DNA from: Rhodocyclaceae bacterium
GTDB taxonomy: Bacteria > Pseudomonadota > Gammaproteobacteria > Burkholderiales > Rhodocyclaceae
Direction of reading: 5' to 3'
Assembly: GCA_023383815.1 (NCBI GenBank)
Contig: JAHDYG010000007.1
Coordinates: 62,001 to 126,000, forward strand
Length of the DNA: 64,000 bases
Shown: positions 24,955 to 33,776 of the stretch, piece by piece
Position numbering within the stretch: position 1 is the stretch's first letter
Layout of the letters: the number at the start of each line of letters is the position of its first letter
The notes under the pieces: model-generated
What the model was told of the DNA's origin: nothing
What the model saw: only the letters and a program-made list of their open reading frames with translations
The model's database searches: none
Position numbers and translations under genes: made by a program

Positions 24955-25618
24955 CAACGGCCCACTGGGGCTTCTCGGGGGAACCTTCGATCCAGTACAT
25001 GTCGGCCACCTGCGGCTTGCCGAGGAGGCTTGCGAGGCACTCCAGCTCGCCGGCGTGTGCCTGATCCCGGCCGGCACGCCACCCCATCGCCCCGTACCGC
25101 TCGCGAGCGGTGCCGAGCGGCTGGCGATGGTACGCCTGGCCTGCGCCGGCAACCCGCGCCTCACGGTCGAGGCCTTCGAGGTGTGCAGTCCGGACAAGAG
25201 CTACATGGTGCACACGCTGCTGCATCTTCGCGAAGGACTCGGTCCGAAGCGCCCGCTGGTGCTGATCCTCGGCACCGACGCCTTCCTCGGGCTGCCCGGC
25301 TGGCACCGCTGGCGCGAACTGCTGGGCCTGGCACACATCGCAGTTGCGAACCGCCCCGGCAGCACGCCTGGCGCCCGAAGCTGGCCCGATGCCCTGCCGG
25401 CCGAACTCGCCGAGCTCGCCGATGGGCGCATCGAATCCGACCCAGCCGGCCTGAGGCGCTCGCCCGCCGGGCGCATCGTGCCATTCGAGATGACGCCGCT
25501 GGCGATCTCGGCCTCGCTGATCCGTGATCAGCTGCGCTGTGGTCGCAGCCCCCGCTATTTGCTCCCCGATTCCGTTCTCGACTATATTCGACGGCATCAC
25601 CTTTATCCGGGCGCCTGA
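24935..25618 (+). CDS. nadD: Nicotinate-nucleotide adenylyltransferase
   Basis: A 227-residue nucleotidyltransferase. LGLLGGTFDPVHVGHLRLAE holds the HxGH motif, and MTPLAISASLIRDQLR near the C terminus holds the second ATP-binding (SxxR-like) motif. It turns nicotinate mononucleotide and ATP into deamido-NAD in NAD synthesis. The start at 24935 is one of several options (24917 also in frame); both overlap the preceding membrane protein gene. It is coupled to rsfS by a TGATG overlap. Confidence 0.94.
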   Translation: MSASSTDNGPLGLLGGTFDPVHVGHLRLAEEACEALQLAGVCLIPAGTPPHRPVPLASGAERLAMVRLACAGNPRLTVEAFEVCSPDKSYMVHTLLHLREGLGPKRPLVLILGTDAFLGLPGWHRWRELLGLAHIAVANRPGSTPGARSWPDALPAELAELADGRIESDPAGLRRSPAGRIVPFEMTPLAISASLIRDQLRCGRSPRYLLPDSVLDYIRRHHLYPGA

Positions 25619-25998
25619 TGGAACTCAAGAAACTCGAAAAGATCGTCGTTGCAGCCCTCGAAGAGATCAAGGGCGAGAACATCACCGTCCTCAACACCTC
25701 CCGTCTCACCCCGCTGTTCGATCGCGTCGTGGTCGCAAGCGCCCAGTCTGGTCGCCAGACGCGCGCACTCGGACGCAACGTGCAGGAACGCGTGCGCGAG
25801 GCTGGCGGGGAAGTGATCGGCGTCGAAGGCGAAGAGACCGGGGAATGGATCCTGATCGACCTGGCCGATATCGTCGTCCATGTCATGCAGCCGGCGATCC
25901 GCGAGTATTACAAGCTCGAAGAGATGTGGACGGCCGTGCCCGCCACCCGCCGCAGGTCGGCTGCCACTCCTGCACGCCCCCACGCTTCACCGGAATGA
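25618..25998 (+). CDS. rsfS: Ribosome silencing factor RsfS
   Basis: A 126-residue protein of the RsfS/YbeB/Iojap family. LDLADIVVH-type core appears as [13 protein letters not shown], followed by [11 protein letters not shown]. It binds ribosomal protein L14 and blocks subunit joining when nutrients are scarce. The start shares a base with the nadD stop. The last 15 residues are basic and likely unstructured. The nadD-rsfS-rlmH order is widely conserved. Confidence 0.94.
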   Translation: MELKKLEKIVVAALEEIKGENITVLNTSRLTPLFDRVVVASAQSGRQTRALGRNVQERVREAGGEVIGVEGEETGEWILIDLADIVVHVMQPAIREYYKLEEMWTAVPATRRRSAATPARPHASPE

Positions 25999-26035
25999 AC
26001 CCGGCCAGCGCGATCCCGGGCGGCCGCGCCTGCGA

Positions 26036-26506
26036 ATGAAGCTCGTCGTGGTGGCGGTCGGCACGCGCATGCCCGCCTGGGTCGACGAGGGATTTCGTGA
26101 GTACGCCCGCCGCATGCCGCGCGAACTGCCACTGCAGCTCGTCGAGATCAAGGCCGAGCCGCGCACCAGCGGCAAGTCAGTCGACGCAATGCAGGCCGCC
26201 GAAGCGGCGCGCATCGAAGCCGCACTGCCCCCGCGCTGCCGCCGCGTGATCCTCGACGAGCGCGGCACCGACACGACGACGAGCGCACTGGCCGCGAGAT
26301 TGACGGCGTGGCAGGCCGGCGGCGAGGAGGTCGCATTGATCATCGGCGGCCCCGACGGACTGGCGCCAGCGCTGCGCCAGTCCGCCGCCGAGTCGCTACG
26401 CCTGTCGAGCCTCACCCTGCCGCATGCACTGGTGCGCCCCTTGCTCGCCGAGGCGCTGTACCGCGCCTGGAGTGTGACCCGCAACCACCCGTACCACAGG
26501 GAGTGA
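26036..26506 (+). CDS. rlmH: 23S rRNA pseudouridine1915 N3-methyltransferase RlmH
   Basis: A 156-residue SPOUT methyltransferase of the usual length. [20 protein letters not shown] starts it, and [11 protein letters not shown] at about residue 102 is the SAM-binding knot. RNHPYHRE at the C terminus is the family signature. The ATG at 26036 gives the canonical N terminus; the frame is open to 25880, inside rsfS. Confidence 0.95.
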   Translation: MKLVVVAVGTRMPAWVDEGFREYARRMPRELPLQLVEIKAEPRTSGKSVDAMQAAEAARIEAALPPRCRRVILDERGTDTTTSALAARLTAWQAGGEEVALIIGGPDGLAPALRQSAAESLRLSSLTLPHALVRPLLAEALYRAWSVTRNHPYHRE

Positions 26507-26507
26507 C

Positions 26508-27125
26508 ATGCCACCCCGCATCTATCTCGCCTCCACCAGCCCTCGGCGCCGCGAACTGCTGCGCCAGATCGGCGTTCAGTTCAACCTGCTGGTCGCACGC
26601 AGCAGCGAGCGCAGCCCGGATGACGAGGTCGACGAATCTCCGCTGGCCGGTGAGCGCGTCGAGGACTACGTCGAGCGCCTCGCGTTGGCGAAAGCCGATT
26701 CCGGGTTCCGCCGTCTGGCCTGGCGTCATCTGCCGCAGTTGCCGTTACTTGCCGCTGACACCACGCTCGAACTGGATGGCGACATCATCGGCAAACCCGA
26801 CTCGCCCGAGCATGCGCAGGAGATCCTGCACCGGCTGTCCGGGCGCGCGCACCACGTGCTTACCGCGGTCGCGATGTGCGACGGCAGGGAGCGCCAGAGC
26901 CGTACCAGCATCAGCGAAGTGCGCTTCCGTGCGCTGACCGACGCCGAGATCCGCCACTACGTCGCCACCGGAGAACCGATGGACAAGGCCGGAGCCTACG
27001 GCATCCAGGGGCGAGCCGCAGTCTTCATCGAGGAGATCCGCGGCAGCTACAGCGGCATCATGGGCCTGCCGATCTTCGAAACCGCCCAGTTGCTCGATGC
27101 CTTCGGCTATCCTCTGCATTCCTGA
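26508..27125 (+). CDS. maf: Maf-family nucleoside triphosphate pyrophosphatase
   Basis: A 205-residue Maf protein. IYLASTSPRRRELLRQIG at the start, LLAADTTLELDGDIIGKP at about residue 80 and GAYGIQGRAAVFIEEIRGSYSGIMGLP near the end (several motifs joined) fix the family. The SRR of the start and the AADT aspartate are the catalytic set. Members hydrolyse dTTP/UTP or modified nucleotides; which subclass this is was not decided. It starts one base after the rlmH stop. Confidence 0.92.
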   Translation: MPPRIYLASTSPRRRELLRQIGVQFNLLVARSSERSPDDEVDESPLAGERVEDYVERLALAKADSGFRRLAWRHLPQLPLLAADTTLELDGDIIGKPDSPEHAQEILHRLSGRAHHVLTAVAMCDGRERQSRTSISEVRFRALTDAEIRHYVATGEPMDKAGAYGIQGRAAVFIEEIRGSYSGIMGLPIFETAQLLDAFGYPLHS

Positions 27126-27153
27126 GCATCCCGGATGACCTGCCCGATCGAGG

Positions 27154-27210
27154 ATGGGCAATCCGCAATGGCTGACCCGATACCAGCCATTGCGCATTTC
27201 CCATTTGCGG
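27154..27210 (+). promoter_or_regulatory. Long inverted repeat in the leader of the RNase G gene
   Basis: GCAATGGCTG (27165-27174) and CAGCCATTGC (27184-27193) form a perfect 10-bp stem with a 9-nt loop. It extends imperfectly outward by ATGGGCAAT against ATTTCCCAT. It fills most of the 94-nt gap between maf and rng. RNase E mRNA in E. coli has a leader hairpin that its own product cleaves; a similar role here is only an inference. Confidence 0.55.
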
Positions 27211-27219
27211 CAGCCGTCG

Positions 27220-28674
27220 ATGAGCATCGAATTTCTGATCAACTTCACGCCCCAGGAGACTCGGGTCGCCCTCGTAGAACAGGGCATCGTCCAGGAACTT
27301 CACGTCGAACGCACCGCCAACCGCGGCATCGTCGGCAACATCTATCTCGGTCGGGTCGCGCGGGTCCTGCCCGGCATGCAGTCTGCCTTCGTCGACATCG
27401 GGCTGGACCGAACCGCCTTCCTGCACGTGGCCGACATCTTCAGCGAGCGTTCCAACGGCGAACCGGGGCGTCCGATCGAACGCATCCTGAGCGAAGGCCA
27501 GAATCTGACGGTGCAGGTGCTGAAGGATCCGCTCGGCACCAAAGGGGCCAGGCTGTCGACGCAGATCAGCATTGCCGGACGCCTGCTCGTCTATCTGCCG
27601 CAGGAGCACCACATCGGCATTTCGCAACGCATCGAGGACGAAACCGAACGCGAGTCGCTGCGTGGCCGGCTGACGCGGCTCGTCCCCGAGGACGAGCCAG
27701 GCGGCTTCATCGTGCGCACGATGGCCGAATCGGCCTCGGATGAAGAGCTTGCCGCCGACATCGCCTACCTGCGCAAGCTGTGGGCACAGATCCAGACCGG
27801 GGCGACCGGCCGCGTACCCCCCACCCTGCTGCACGAGGATCTCGATCTGGCGCAAAGAGTCCTGCGCGACCTCGTCACGGACGAGACGTCGCGCATCCTC
27901 ATCGACTCGCGCGAAAACTACCAGAAGCTGAAATCGTTTGCCGCCGTCTACAGCCCGAAGGTGCTGCCGTTGCTGACGCACTACAGCGGCGAGCGTCCGC
28001 TGTTCGAACTGCACAACGTCGAAGACGAGATCCAGCGCGCACTCGGCCGCCGGGTGGACCTGAAGTCCGGCGGCTACGTGATCATCGACCAGACCGAAGC
28101 GATGACGACGATCGACGTCAACACCGGCGGATTCGTCGGCGCCCGAAACTTCGACGACACGATCTTCAAGACCAATCTCGAAGCGGCGCAGTCGATCGCA
28201 CGGCAACTGCGGCTGCGCAATCTCGGTGGCATCATCATCGTCGACTTCATCGACATGGAGACCGCAGAACACCGCGACATGGTGCTCGACGAGTTCCGCA
28301 AGGCGCTTGCCCGCGACCACACCAAGATGACCGTCAACGGCTTCACCGCACTCGGTCTCGTCGAGATGACGCGCAAACGCACGCGCGAATCGCTCGCACA
28401 CCTGCTGTGCGAACCCTGTCCGACCTGCGACGGGCGTGGGGAGGTCAAGACCGCACGCACGGTGTGCTACGAGATCCTGCGCGAACTGCTGCGCGAGGCG
28501 CGCCAGTTCAACGCCCGCGAGTTCCGGGTGCTGGCCGCGCCGAACGTGATCGATCTCTTCCTCGACGAGGAATCCCAGGCCCTCGCGATGCTGTCGGATT
28601 TCATCGACAAGAACATCTCGCTCCATCCCGAGGCGAGCTACACGCAGGAGCAGTTCGACATCGTGCTGTTATGA
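27220..28674 (+). CDS. rng: Ribonuclease G (RNase E/G family)
   Basis: A 484-residue protein of RNase G length, without the long C-terminal scaffold of RNase E. An S1-like domain comes first (GIVGNIYLGRVARVLPGMQSAF-type region, about 37-58). DVNTGGFVG and IVDFIDM hold the catalytic aspartates (about 303 and 346), and CEPCPTCDGRG (about 415) is the zinc-link region. It processes rRNA ends and degrades mRNA. The ATG at 27220 gives the canonical MSIEFLINFTPQETRVAL start; an in-frame ATG at 27154 would add 22 residues across a hairpin. Confidence 0.95.
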   Translation: MSIEFLINFTPQETRVALVEQGIVQELHVERTANRGIVGNIYLGRVARVLPGMQSAFVDIGLDRTAFLHVADIFSERSNGEPGRPIERILSEGQNLTVQVLKDPLGTKGARLSTQISIAGRLLVYLPQEHHIGISQRIEDETERESLRGRLTRLVPEDEPGGFIVRTMAESASDEELAADIAYLRKLWAQIQTGATGRVPPTLLHEDLDLAQRVLRDLVTDETSRILIDSRENYQKLKSFAAVYSPKVLPLLTHYSGERPLFELHNVEDEIQRALGRRVDLKSGGYVIIDQTEAMTTIDVNTGGFVGARNFDDTIFKTNLEAAQSIARQLRLRNLGGIIIVDFIDMETAEHRDMVLDEFRKALARDHTKMTVNGFTALGLVEMTRKRTRESLAHLLCEPCPTCDGRGEVKTARTVCYEILRELLREARQFNAREFRVLAAPNVIDLFLDEESQALAMLSDFIDKNISLHPEASYTQEQFDIVLL

Positions 28675-28681
28675 GTCCAGG

Positions 28682-29641
28682 ATGACTCCGAACGTTATGC
28701 CTGCAGCCGGCGAACCCACTCCCGCGCGCTTCGCGAACCCGCTGCTGCGCCTTCTTGCCGCGACCCGCCCACCCTTCCTGCTGGTCACCCTGACCGGCTG
28801 CCTGATCGGCATTGCGAGCGCGCACGCCGACGGCGTACCCCCCGACGCGCTGCTCGCTGCCCTGACGATCCTCGCGGCACTCAGCATGCACGCCGGCGGC
28901 AACGTTCTCAACGACTATTACGACGCCCGCTCCGGCGCGGATGCCGCGAACAGCGGACGGATCTTCCCGTACACCGGTGGCAGCCGCTTCATCCAGAACG
29001 GGGTGCTGACCACGCGGGCGACCGCACTGCTCGGGTGGGGGCTTCTTGCGGCGGCCATCCCGCCCGGTCTGTGGCTCGCGCTGCACTCGGGCCCTGTCCT
29101 GCTCGCGATCGGCGCGGCCGGCCTGCTGCTCGCGTGGGCCTACACGGCTCCCCCGTTCCAGCTCGTGAGCCGCGGTCTGGGCGAGCTGGCGGTAGCCGCT
29201 TGCTGGCTGCTGGTGGTCGTCGGAGCGGACTACGTCCAGCGCGGCACGCTGGCCTGGACGCCGGTCGCTGCGGGGGTTTCGTTCGCCTTGCTGGTCGCTG
29301 CACTGCTCTACATCAACCAGTTTCCGGACCACGACGGAGATGCCGTTGCGGGCAAGCACACCCTGGTCGTTCGCCTCGGCCCCGAGCGCGCAAAATGGGG
29401 CTACTTCGCGATCGTCGTGATCGCCTACGGCTGGCTGATCCTGCAGGTTGGGCGCGAGAGCCTGCCCCAGGTCGCCGCAGGTGCAGCGATCGCGATCGTG
29501 CTCTCGCTCAATGCCGCTCGCGAACTGCGTGAGCATGCGAGCGATCCGGCACGACTCGGACGCGGCATCCGCCTCACCATCGGCGCCGCGCTCATCCACG
29601 GCGTGCTGCTCGCCGCCCTGCTTGCCTTCAACTGGCGCTGA
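28682..29641 (+). CDS. UbiA-family prenyltransferase (MenA-like)
   Basis: A 319-residue membrane protein with about eight to nine helices. [14 protein letters not shown] at about residue 78 is the first Asp-rich prenyl-diphosphate motif, and [20 protein letters not shown] at about 216 is the second. The second motif and length are closer to 1,4-dihydroxy-2-naphthoate prenyltransferase than to UbiA. The acceptor cannot be told from sequence, and no other menaquinone genes lie nearby. It follows rng by 7 nt. Confidence 0.8.
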   Translation: MTPNVMPAAGEPTPARFANPLLRLLAATRPPFLLVTLTGCLIGIASAHADGVPPDALLAALTILAALSMHAGGNVLNDYYDARSGADAANSGRIFPYTGGSRFIQNGVLTTRATALLGWGLLAAAIPPGLWLALHSGPVLLAIGAAGLLLAWAYTAPPFQLVSRGLGELAVAACWLLVVVGADYVQRGTLAWTPVAAGVSFALLVAALLYINQFPDHDGDAVAGKHTLVVRLGPERAKWGYFAIVVIAYGWLILQVGRESLPQVAAGAAIAIVLSLNAARELREHASDPARLGRGIRLTIGAALIHGVLLAALLAFNWR

Positions 29642-29663
29642 CCCCCGCAAACGGACCCCCACC

Positions 29664-30266
29664 ATGATCGGACGCATCACCGGAACCCTGCTCGAGAAGA
29701 ACCCGCCCCAGATCCTTGTCGACGTCCACGGCGTCGGCTACGAAATCGACGTGCCGATGAGCACCTTCTACGCACTGCCCGAACTCGGGCAATCGGTGAG
29801 CCTGCACACCCACTTTGCGGTGCGCGAGGACGGGCATTTCCTGTATGGCTTCGCGAGCGCCGAGGAGCGCACCCTGTTCCGGCAGATCCTCAAGGTCTCG
29901 GGAATCGGCGCCCGCACCGCCCTGGCGGTGCTCTCGGGTTTGTCGGTCACCGATTTCGTGCAGGCCGTCGCGCTCCAGGAATCGGGCCGCCTGCTGAAGA
30001 TCCCCGGCATCGGCAAGAAGACGGCCGAACGCCTGCTGCTCGAACTGCGCGACAAGCTCGGCAAGAGCCTCCCGGCGCTCGCCGCATCGGTTCCCGGAAA
30101 GGCCGCGGCGGCGCTGCCCGCAGATCCCCGCAGCGACATCCTCAACGCCCTGCTCGCCCTTGGCTACAACGAGCGCGAGGCGCTCACGGCAATGAAGGGT
30201 CTGGCCGAAGATGCCGGCGTCTCGGACGGCATCCGCCACGCGCTGAAGCAGCTCTCGCGCGCCTGA
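29664..30266 (+). CDS. ruvA: Holliday junction branch migration protein RuvA
   Basis: A 200-residue protein of normal RuvA length. [20 protein letters not shown] starts the OB fold. Two helix-hairpin-helix motifs ([17 protein letters not shown] and [19 protein letters not shown]) follow at about residues 72 and 108. The C-terminal domain contains [15 protein letters not shown]. It binds four-way junctions and loads RuvB. No ruvC is in the window. Confidence 0.96.
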   Translation: MIGRITGTLLEKNPPQILVDVHGVGYEIDVPMSTFYALPELGQSVSLHTHFAVREDGHFLYGFASAEERTLFRQILKVSGIGARTALAVLSGLSVTDFVQAVALQESGRLLKIPGIGKKTAERLLLELRDKLGKSLPALAASVPGKAAAALPADPRSDILNALLALGYNEREALTAMKGLAEDAGVSDGIRHALKQLSRA

Positions 30267-30310
30267 TCCGGCCAGCCGGAGCAGCCCGCCCCTGCTGCCC
30301 GGCGCTCGCC

Positions 30311-30316
30311 TATACT
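30311..30316 (+). promoter_or_regulatory. Possible -10 box upstream of ruvB
   Basis: TATACT lies 31 nt before the ruvB start in the 80-nt ruvA-ruvB gap. There is no convincing -35 box. It could give ruvB its own promoter. Confidence 0.3.
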
Positions 30317-30346
30317 GGATGCCTGCCTTTCACGATCCGCACCGAC

Positions 30347-31405
30347 ATGGCCATCGAAACCGACAAGCTACAGCCTGCCCGCCTGATTTCGGCGCAATCG
30401 GCGGACCGCCAGGAAGATGCAATCGAGCGCGCCCTGCGTCCGCGCCAGCTCGCCGAGTACGTCGGTCAGGCGAAGATCCGCGAGCAGCTCGAGATCTTCA
30501 TCCAGGCGGCACGGAGGCGCAGCGAGGCGCTTGACCACGTACTGCTGTTCGGCCCGCCCGGGCTCGGCAAGACGACGCTGGCGCACATCGTCGCCGCCGA
30601 GATGGGCGTCAACCTGCGCCAGACTTCCGGACCGGTGCTCGAGCGCGCCGGCGACCTGGCCGCCCTGCTGACCAATCTCGAACCGCATGACGTGCTGTTC
30701 ATCGACGAGATCCACCGCCTGTCGCCAGTCGTCGAGGAGATTCTCTACCCGGCGCTGGAGGACTTCCAGATCGACATCATGATCGGCGAGGGGCCGGGTG
30801 CGCGCTCGGTCAAGCTCGACCTGCCGCCGTTCACGCTGGTCGGCGCGACGACTCGAGCGGGCATGCTCACCAATCCCTTGCGCGACCGTTTCGGCATCAC
30901 CGCGCGGCTGGAGTTCTACACCCCGGACGAGCTGGCGCTGATCGTCAACCGCTCGGCGCGCCTGCTCAACGTCGCGATCGACGAACAGGGGGCCTTCGAG
31001 ATCGCCCGCCGCGCGCGCGGCACGCCGCGCATCGCCAACCGGCTGCTGCGCCGCGTGCGCGACTTCGCCGAGGTGAAGGCCGGCGGACACATCACCGCAC
31101 CGGTCGCGGACGCGGCGCTGCGCATGCTCGACGTCGATGCGCTGGGGCTCGACCTGATGGACCGCAAGCTGCTCGGCGCGATGCTGGAGAAGTTCGGTGG
31201 CGGCCCGGTCGGCCTCGACAACCTCGCGGCCGCGATCGGCGAATCGAGCGACACGATCGAGGACGTGCTCGAACCCTACCTCATCCAGCAGGGCTACCTG
31301 CAGCGCACACCGCGCGGGCGCATGGCGACGGCCTCGATCTGGCAGCACTTCGGGCTGGCCCGCCCCGGCCGCAGAAACGACGGCGATCTGTTCGAGGCCC
31401 CCTGA
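30347..31405 (+). CDS. ruvB: Holliday junction branch migration ATPase RuvB
   Basis: A 352-residue AAA+ helicase. [16 protein letters not shown] (Walker A, about residue 65), [15 protein letters not shown] (Walker B), [20 protein letters not shown] (sensor 1 and arginine finger region) and the winged-helix C terminus ending in RTPRGRMAT are all present. It drives branch migration with RuvA. The small membrane protein gene follows 10 nt later. Confidence 0.96.
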   Translation: MAIETDKLQPARLISAQSADRQEDAIERALRPRQLAEYVGQAKIREQLEIFIQAARRRSEALDHVLLFGPPGLGKTTLAHIVAAEMGVNLRQTSGPVLERAGDLAALLTNLEPHDVLFIDEIHRLSPVVEEILYPALEDFQIDIMIGEGPGARSVKLDLPPFTLVGATTRAGMLTNPLRDRFGITARLEFYTPDELALIVNRSARLLNVAIDEQGAFEIARRARGTPRIANRLLRRVRDFAEVKAGGHITAPVADAALRMLDVDALGLDLMDRKLLGAMLEKFGGGPVGLDNLAAAIGESSDTIEDVLEPYLIQQGYLQRTPRGRMATASIWQHFGLARPGRRNDGDLFEAP

Positions 31406-31414
31406 AGGCAGGCG

Positions 31415-31759
31415 ATGCGAACATTCCTCGCGCTCGTCATCGTGCTGTGCGTCGTGTGCGGACTGTACCTGCTGCAGGGACCAGACTTCTGGTGGCCGGA
31501 CCGGGGCGATCCTTCGCATGCGACCCGGCTCACCGGACTGTCCTCGCGCCTGCTCGGTCTGGCGCTGCTCACGACCGCATCACTGGGCTGGATGGCTGCG
31601 CGTCAGGCTGGCCATCGCGCCGGCCGGGCCGCTTCCCGCGCATGGCAGATCACATACTTCCTGCTGCTGGTCACCGTCATCGGACTCGTGTCGGTCGCCC
31701 TGCAGCTCGGCGAACACGGCCCGAATCCGGAGTCGCGCGCCCACTCCTCGCCGCGCTGA
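31415..31759 (+). CDS. Small two-helix membrane protein of unknown function
   Basis: A 114-residue protein with a hydrophobic N-terminal helix (about 3-20), a second around 45-60 and a third near 80-97. I recognise no motif. It lies 10 nt after ruvB on the same strand and is convergent with the rlmI-like gene, so it is probably the last gene of that unit. Composition matches its neighbours. Confidence 0.6.
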   Translation: MRTFLALVIVLCVVCGLYLLQGPDFWWPDRGDPSHATRLTGLSSRLLGLALLTTASLGWMAARQAGHRAGRAASRAWQITYFLLLVTVIGLVSVALQLGEHGPNPESRAHSSPR

Positions 31760-31783
31760 ACGGTGCCATCTGCGCCTGAAAGC

Positions 31784-32974
31784 TCATCCGACCGCAACCG
31801 CCAGCCCTTTCAGATACTCCCCCTCGGGAGCCGCAAGCCCGATCGGGTGATCGGGCGCCGCACCCAGCCGGTGCAGGATCCGGGCATCGACCCCGGCATC
31901 GCTCGCGGCACCGGCGACGATCTTCTGGAAGAGTTCGAGGCCGACGCCACCGGAGCATGAGTAGGTCATCAGGATTCCGCCCGGCGCAAGAAGGCGGAAG
32001 CCGAACAGGTTGATGTCCTTGTAGGCTCGTGCGGCCCGCTCGGCATGGGCGGCCGACGGCGCGAACTTGGGCGGATCGAGCACGATCAGGTCGAACGCGC
32101 GTTCCTCGGCACGGAGCGCACGCAGTGCCTCGAACACGTCCGCCTGCTGCCACTCGGCGCGTCCGCAATCGAGCTGTGGATTGTGCGCGAGGTTGCGCCG
32201 CGCGCCTTCGAGCGCTGGCGCCGAGGAATCGATCGACAGCACCGAACGCGCCCCGCCCGCCAGTGCCTGCAGCGAGAACCCTCCCGTGTAGCAGAAGCAA
32301 TTGAGTACCGACCGATCGCGCGCAAGCTGCCCGGTCAGCAACCGGTTGTCGCGCTGATCGAGGTAGAAGCCGGTCTTGTGTCCGGCCACGACATCGACTT
32401 CGAGCCGCACGCCGTTCTCGGTGATCCACAGTGGCCCATCCGGAAGCTCGCCATGGAGGCAGCCCGATCGCGGCTCCAGACCTTCCAGCCCCCGCACATC
32501 GGAATCGGACCGCTCGTACACTGCGGCGCACCCGGTCGCCTGCACGAGCGCGGCGACGATCGCCTCGCGCCAGCGTTCGGCCCCGGCGCTGGTCAGTTGC
32601 AGCACGACGACTGCCCCGAAGCGGTCTGCGATCACGCCGGGAAGCCCGTCCGACTCCCCGTGGATCAATCTCACCCCATCCTGCTGCGCAAGCCACGGAT
32701 GCCACGCCCGGCGCGCGACCGAGGACGACACCATGCGCTTGAAAAAGGCGTGATCGATGACCGTCGCCGGATCGAAGGACCACATCCGGGTGCGGATCTG
32801 CGAGGCCGGTGACCAGGCGCCGCGCCCCAGCAGGCGTCCATCGTCGCTCAGGACCTCGACGGTATCACCGGGCCGGGCCCGGCCTTCCAGCCGGTCGACC
32901 GAACCCGCGAAGACCCAGGGATGACGGCGCTGGAGCGAACGCTCCTTGCCGGGTTTGAGGAAGAGACGGGCCAT
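31784..32974 (-). CDS. rlmI: 23S rRNA m5C methyltransferase, RlmI-like
   Basis: A 396-residue protein with an N-terminal PUA domain (about 1-75: RRHPWVFAGSV) and a Rossmann methyltransferase domain. GFYLDQRDNR, VLNCFCYTGGFSLQALAGGA (SAM site, about 225), LIVLDPPKFAPS (motif IV) and MTYSCSGGVGLE (motif VI, with the catalytic Cys) match RlmI/YccW, which methylates C1962 of 23S rRNA in E. coli. It is transcribed alone, convergent with the ruvB unit. Confidence 0.87.
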   Translation of the reverse strand: MARLFLKPGKERSLQRRHPWVFAGSVDRLEGRARPGDTVEVLSDDGRLLGRGAWSPASQIRTRMWSFDPATVIDHAFFKRMVSSSVARRAWHPWLAQQDGVRLIHGESDGLPGVIADRFGAVVVLQLTSAGAERWREAIVAALVQATGCAAVYERSDSDVRGLEGLEPRSGCLHGELPDGPLWITENGVRLEVDVVAGHKTGFYLDQRDNRLLTGQLARDRSVLNCFCYTGGFSLQALAGGARSVLSIDSSAPALEGARRNLAHNPQLDCGRAEWQQADVFEALRALRAEERAFDLIVLDPPKFAPSAAHAERAARAYKDINLFGFRLLAPGGILMTYSCSGGVGLELFQKIVAGAASDAGVDARILHRLGAAPDHPIGLAAPEGEYLKGLAVAVG

Positions 32975-33058
32975 GGCGGGCTGGAAGCACGAACAAAGGG
33001 AAACGCCGAGTGTAGCAGCGCTCCACGCCCCCCGCCCGGCCGCATGACGACGGAGCGT

Positions 33059-33553
33059 TCAGCCGGTCCGTTCGGCAGGCCGCTCCACGAGCACCCGCAC
33101 GCGTTCGGCGATCTCCAGCAGTTCAGGCAGGTCGCGCGACTGCAGGATGTGCCCGAAGTGTTCGAGTGTCTTGCGCGACACACACAACTGGCCGTTGTCC
33201 GAGCGCTCGATCCAGCCCAGTTCGACCAGGCGACCGATCTTGCGCCGCACCGTCTCGCGCGGCAGCCCGGTCGCCGCCGCGATCGAATAGGCATTACAGG
33301 GCCGCAGTGCGCACTCCGGCCCGATGAACGCATCGCCCACCGGATCGAAGCGCGGATCCGCACCATTTTCCAGCACACCGATGTTGTACAGGGCGATCTC
33401 GCCCAGCAGCATGGGCAGCATCATGTCGTGGTCGAATTCGCTGTAGAGGCGTTTGAGCTTGCGCAGCTGGTAACGCGCCAGGATGATCGCGACCGAGCGC
33501 AATGCGGTCCGACGCCCCCCACCCAGGGGGTGGTGGACGCCACTTCCATGCAA
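33059..33553 (-). CDS. Winged-helix (Crp C-terminal-like) DNA-binding protein
   Basis: A protein of about 164 residues whose C-terminal half is a helix-turn-helix domain (SIAAATGLPRETVRRKIGRLVELGWIE-type pattern split over about residues 95-121). The N-terminal half (ILARYQLRKLKRLYSEFDHD) is helical and has no ligand-binding fold that I recognise. There is no in-frame ATG before the core; TTG at 33553 is preferred because AGGG lies six bases upstream, while the open frame reaches another TTG at 33625. It is a likely transcription regulator, with targets unknown. A perfect palindrome sits upstream (33695-33717). Confidence 0.65.
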   Translation of the reverse strand: MHGSGVHHPLGGGRRTALRSVAIILARYQLRKLKRLYSEFDHDMMLPMLLGEIALYNIGVLENGADPRFDPVGDAFIGPECALRPCNAYSIAAATGLPRETVRRKIGRLVELGWIERSDNGQLCVSRKTLEHFGHILQSRDLPELLEIAERVRVLVERPAERTG

Positions 33554-33694
33554 ACGATACCCTGAATTCGTCAACGCGTTCTTCCCCTGTGTGGATGCTG
33601 CATAGTGTCGGTTTCGCGTACGCAAGTTCCCTCTGCTTCGCGCCGCCCGGATCTGGCCGGAGCATACCCGAGCCCCCCGCAGCGCCCCGGAAAC

Positions 33695-33717
33695 GCACTC
33701 CCCGAATTGGGGAGTGC
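33695..33717. promoter_or_regulatory. Perfect palindrome between xerC and the winged-helix gene
   Basis: GCACTCCCC (33695-33703), loop GAATT (33704-33708) and GGGGAGTGC (33709-33717) give 9-bp perfect arms. No T-run follows in either direction, which argues against a terminator. It lies upstream of the winged-helix gene, in the 223 nt that separate it from xerC, and could be an operator. Confidence 0.5.
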
Positions 33718-33776
33718 ATCGGTGTTCTGGTGGATGGTGATGTGGTCACCCCTGCTGCCATCCGTGAATGCCGCGT

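Noticed and set aside
33554-33625. Longer version of the winged-helix protein from TTG 33625
   Set aside because: The added 24 residues show no pattern and lack a ribosome-binding site, while TTG 33553 has AGGG six bases upstream.
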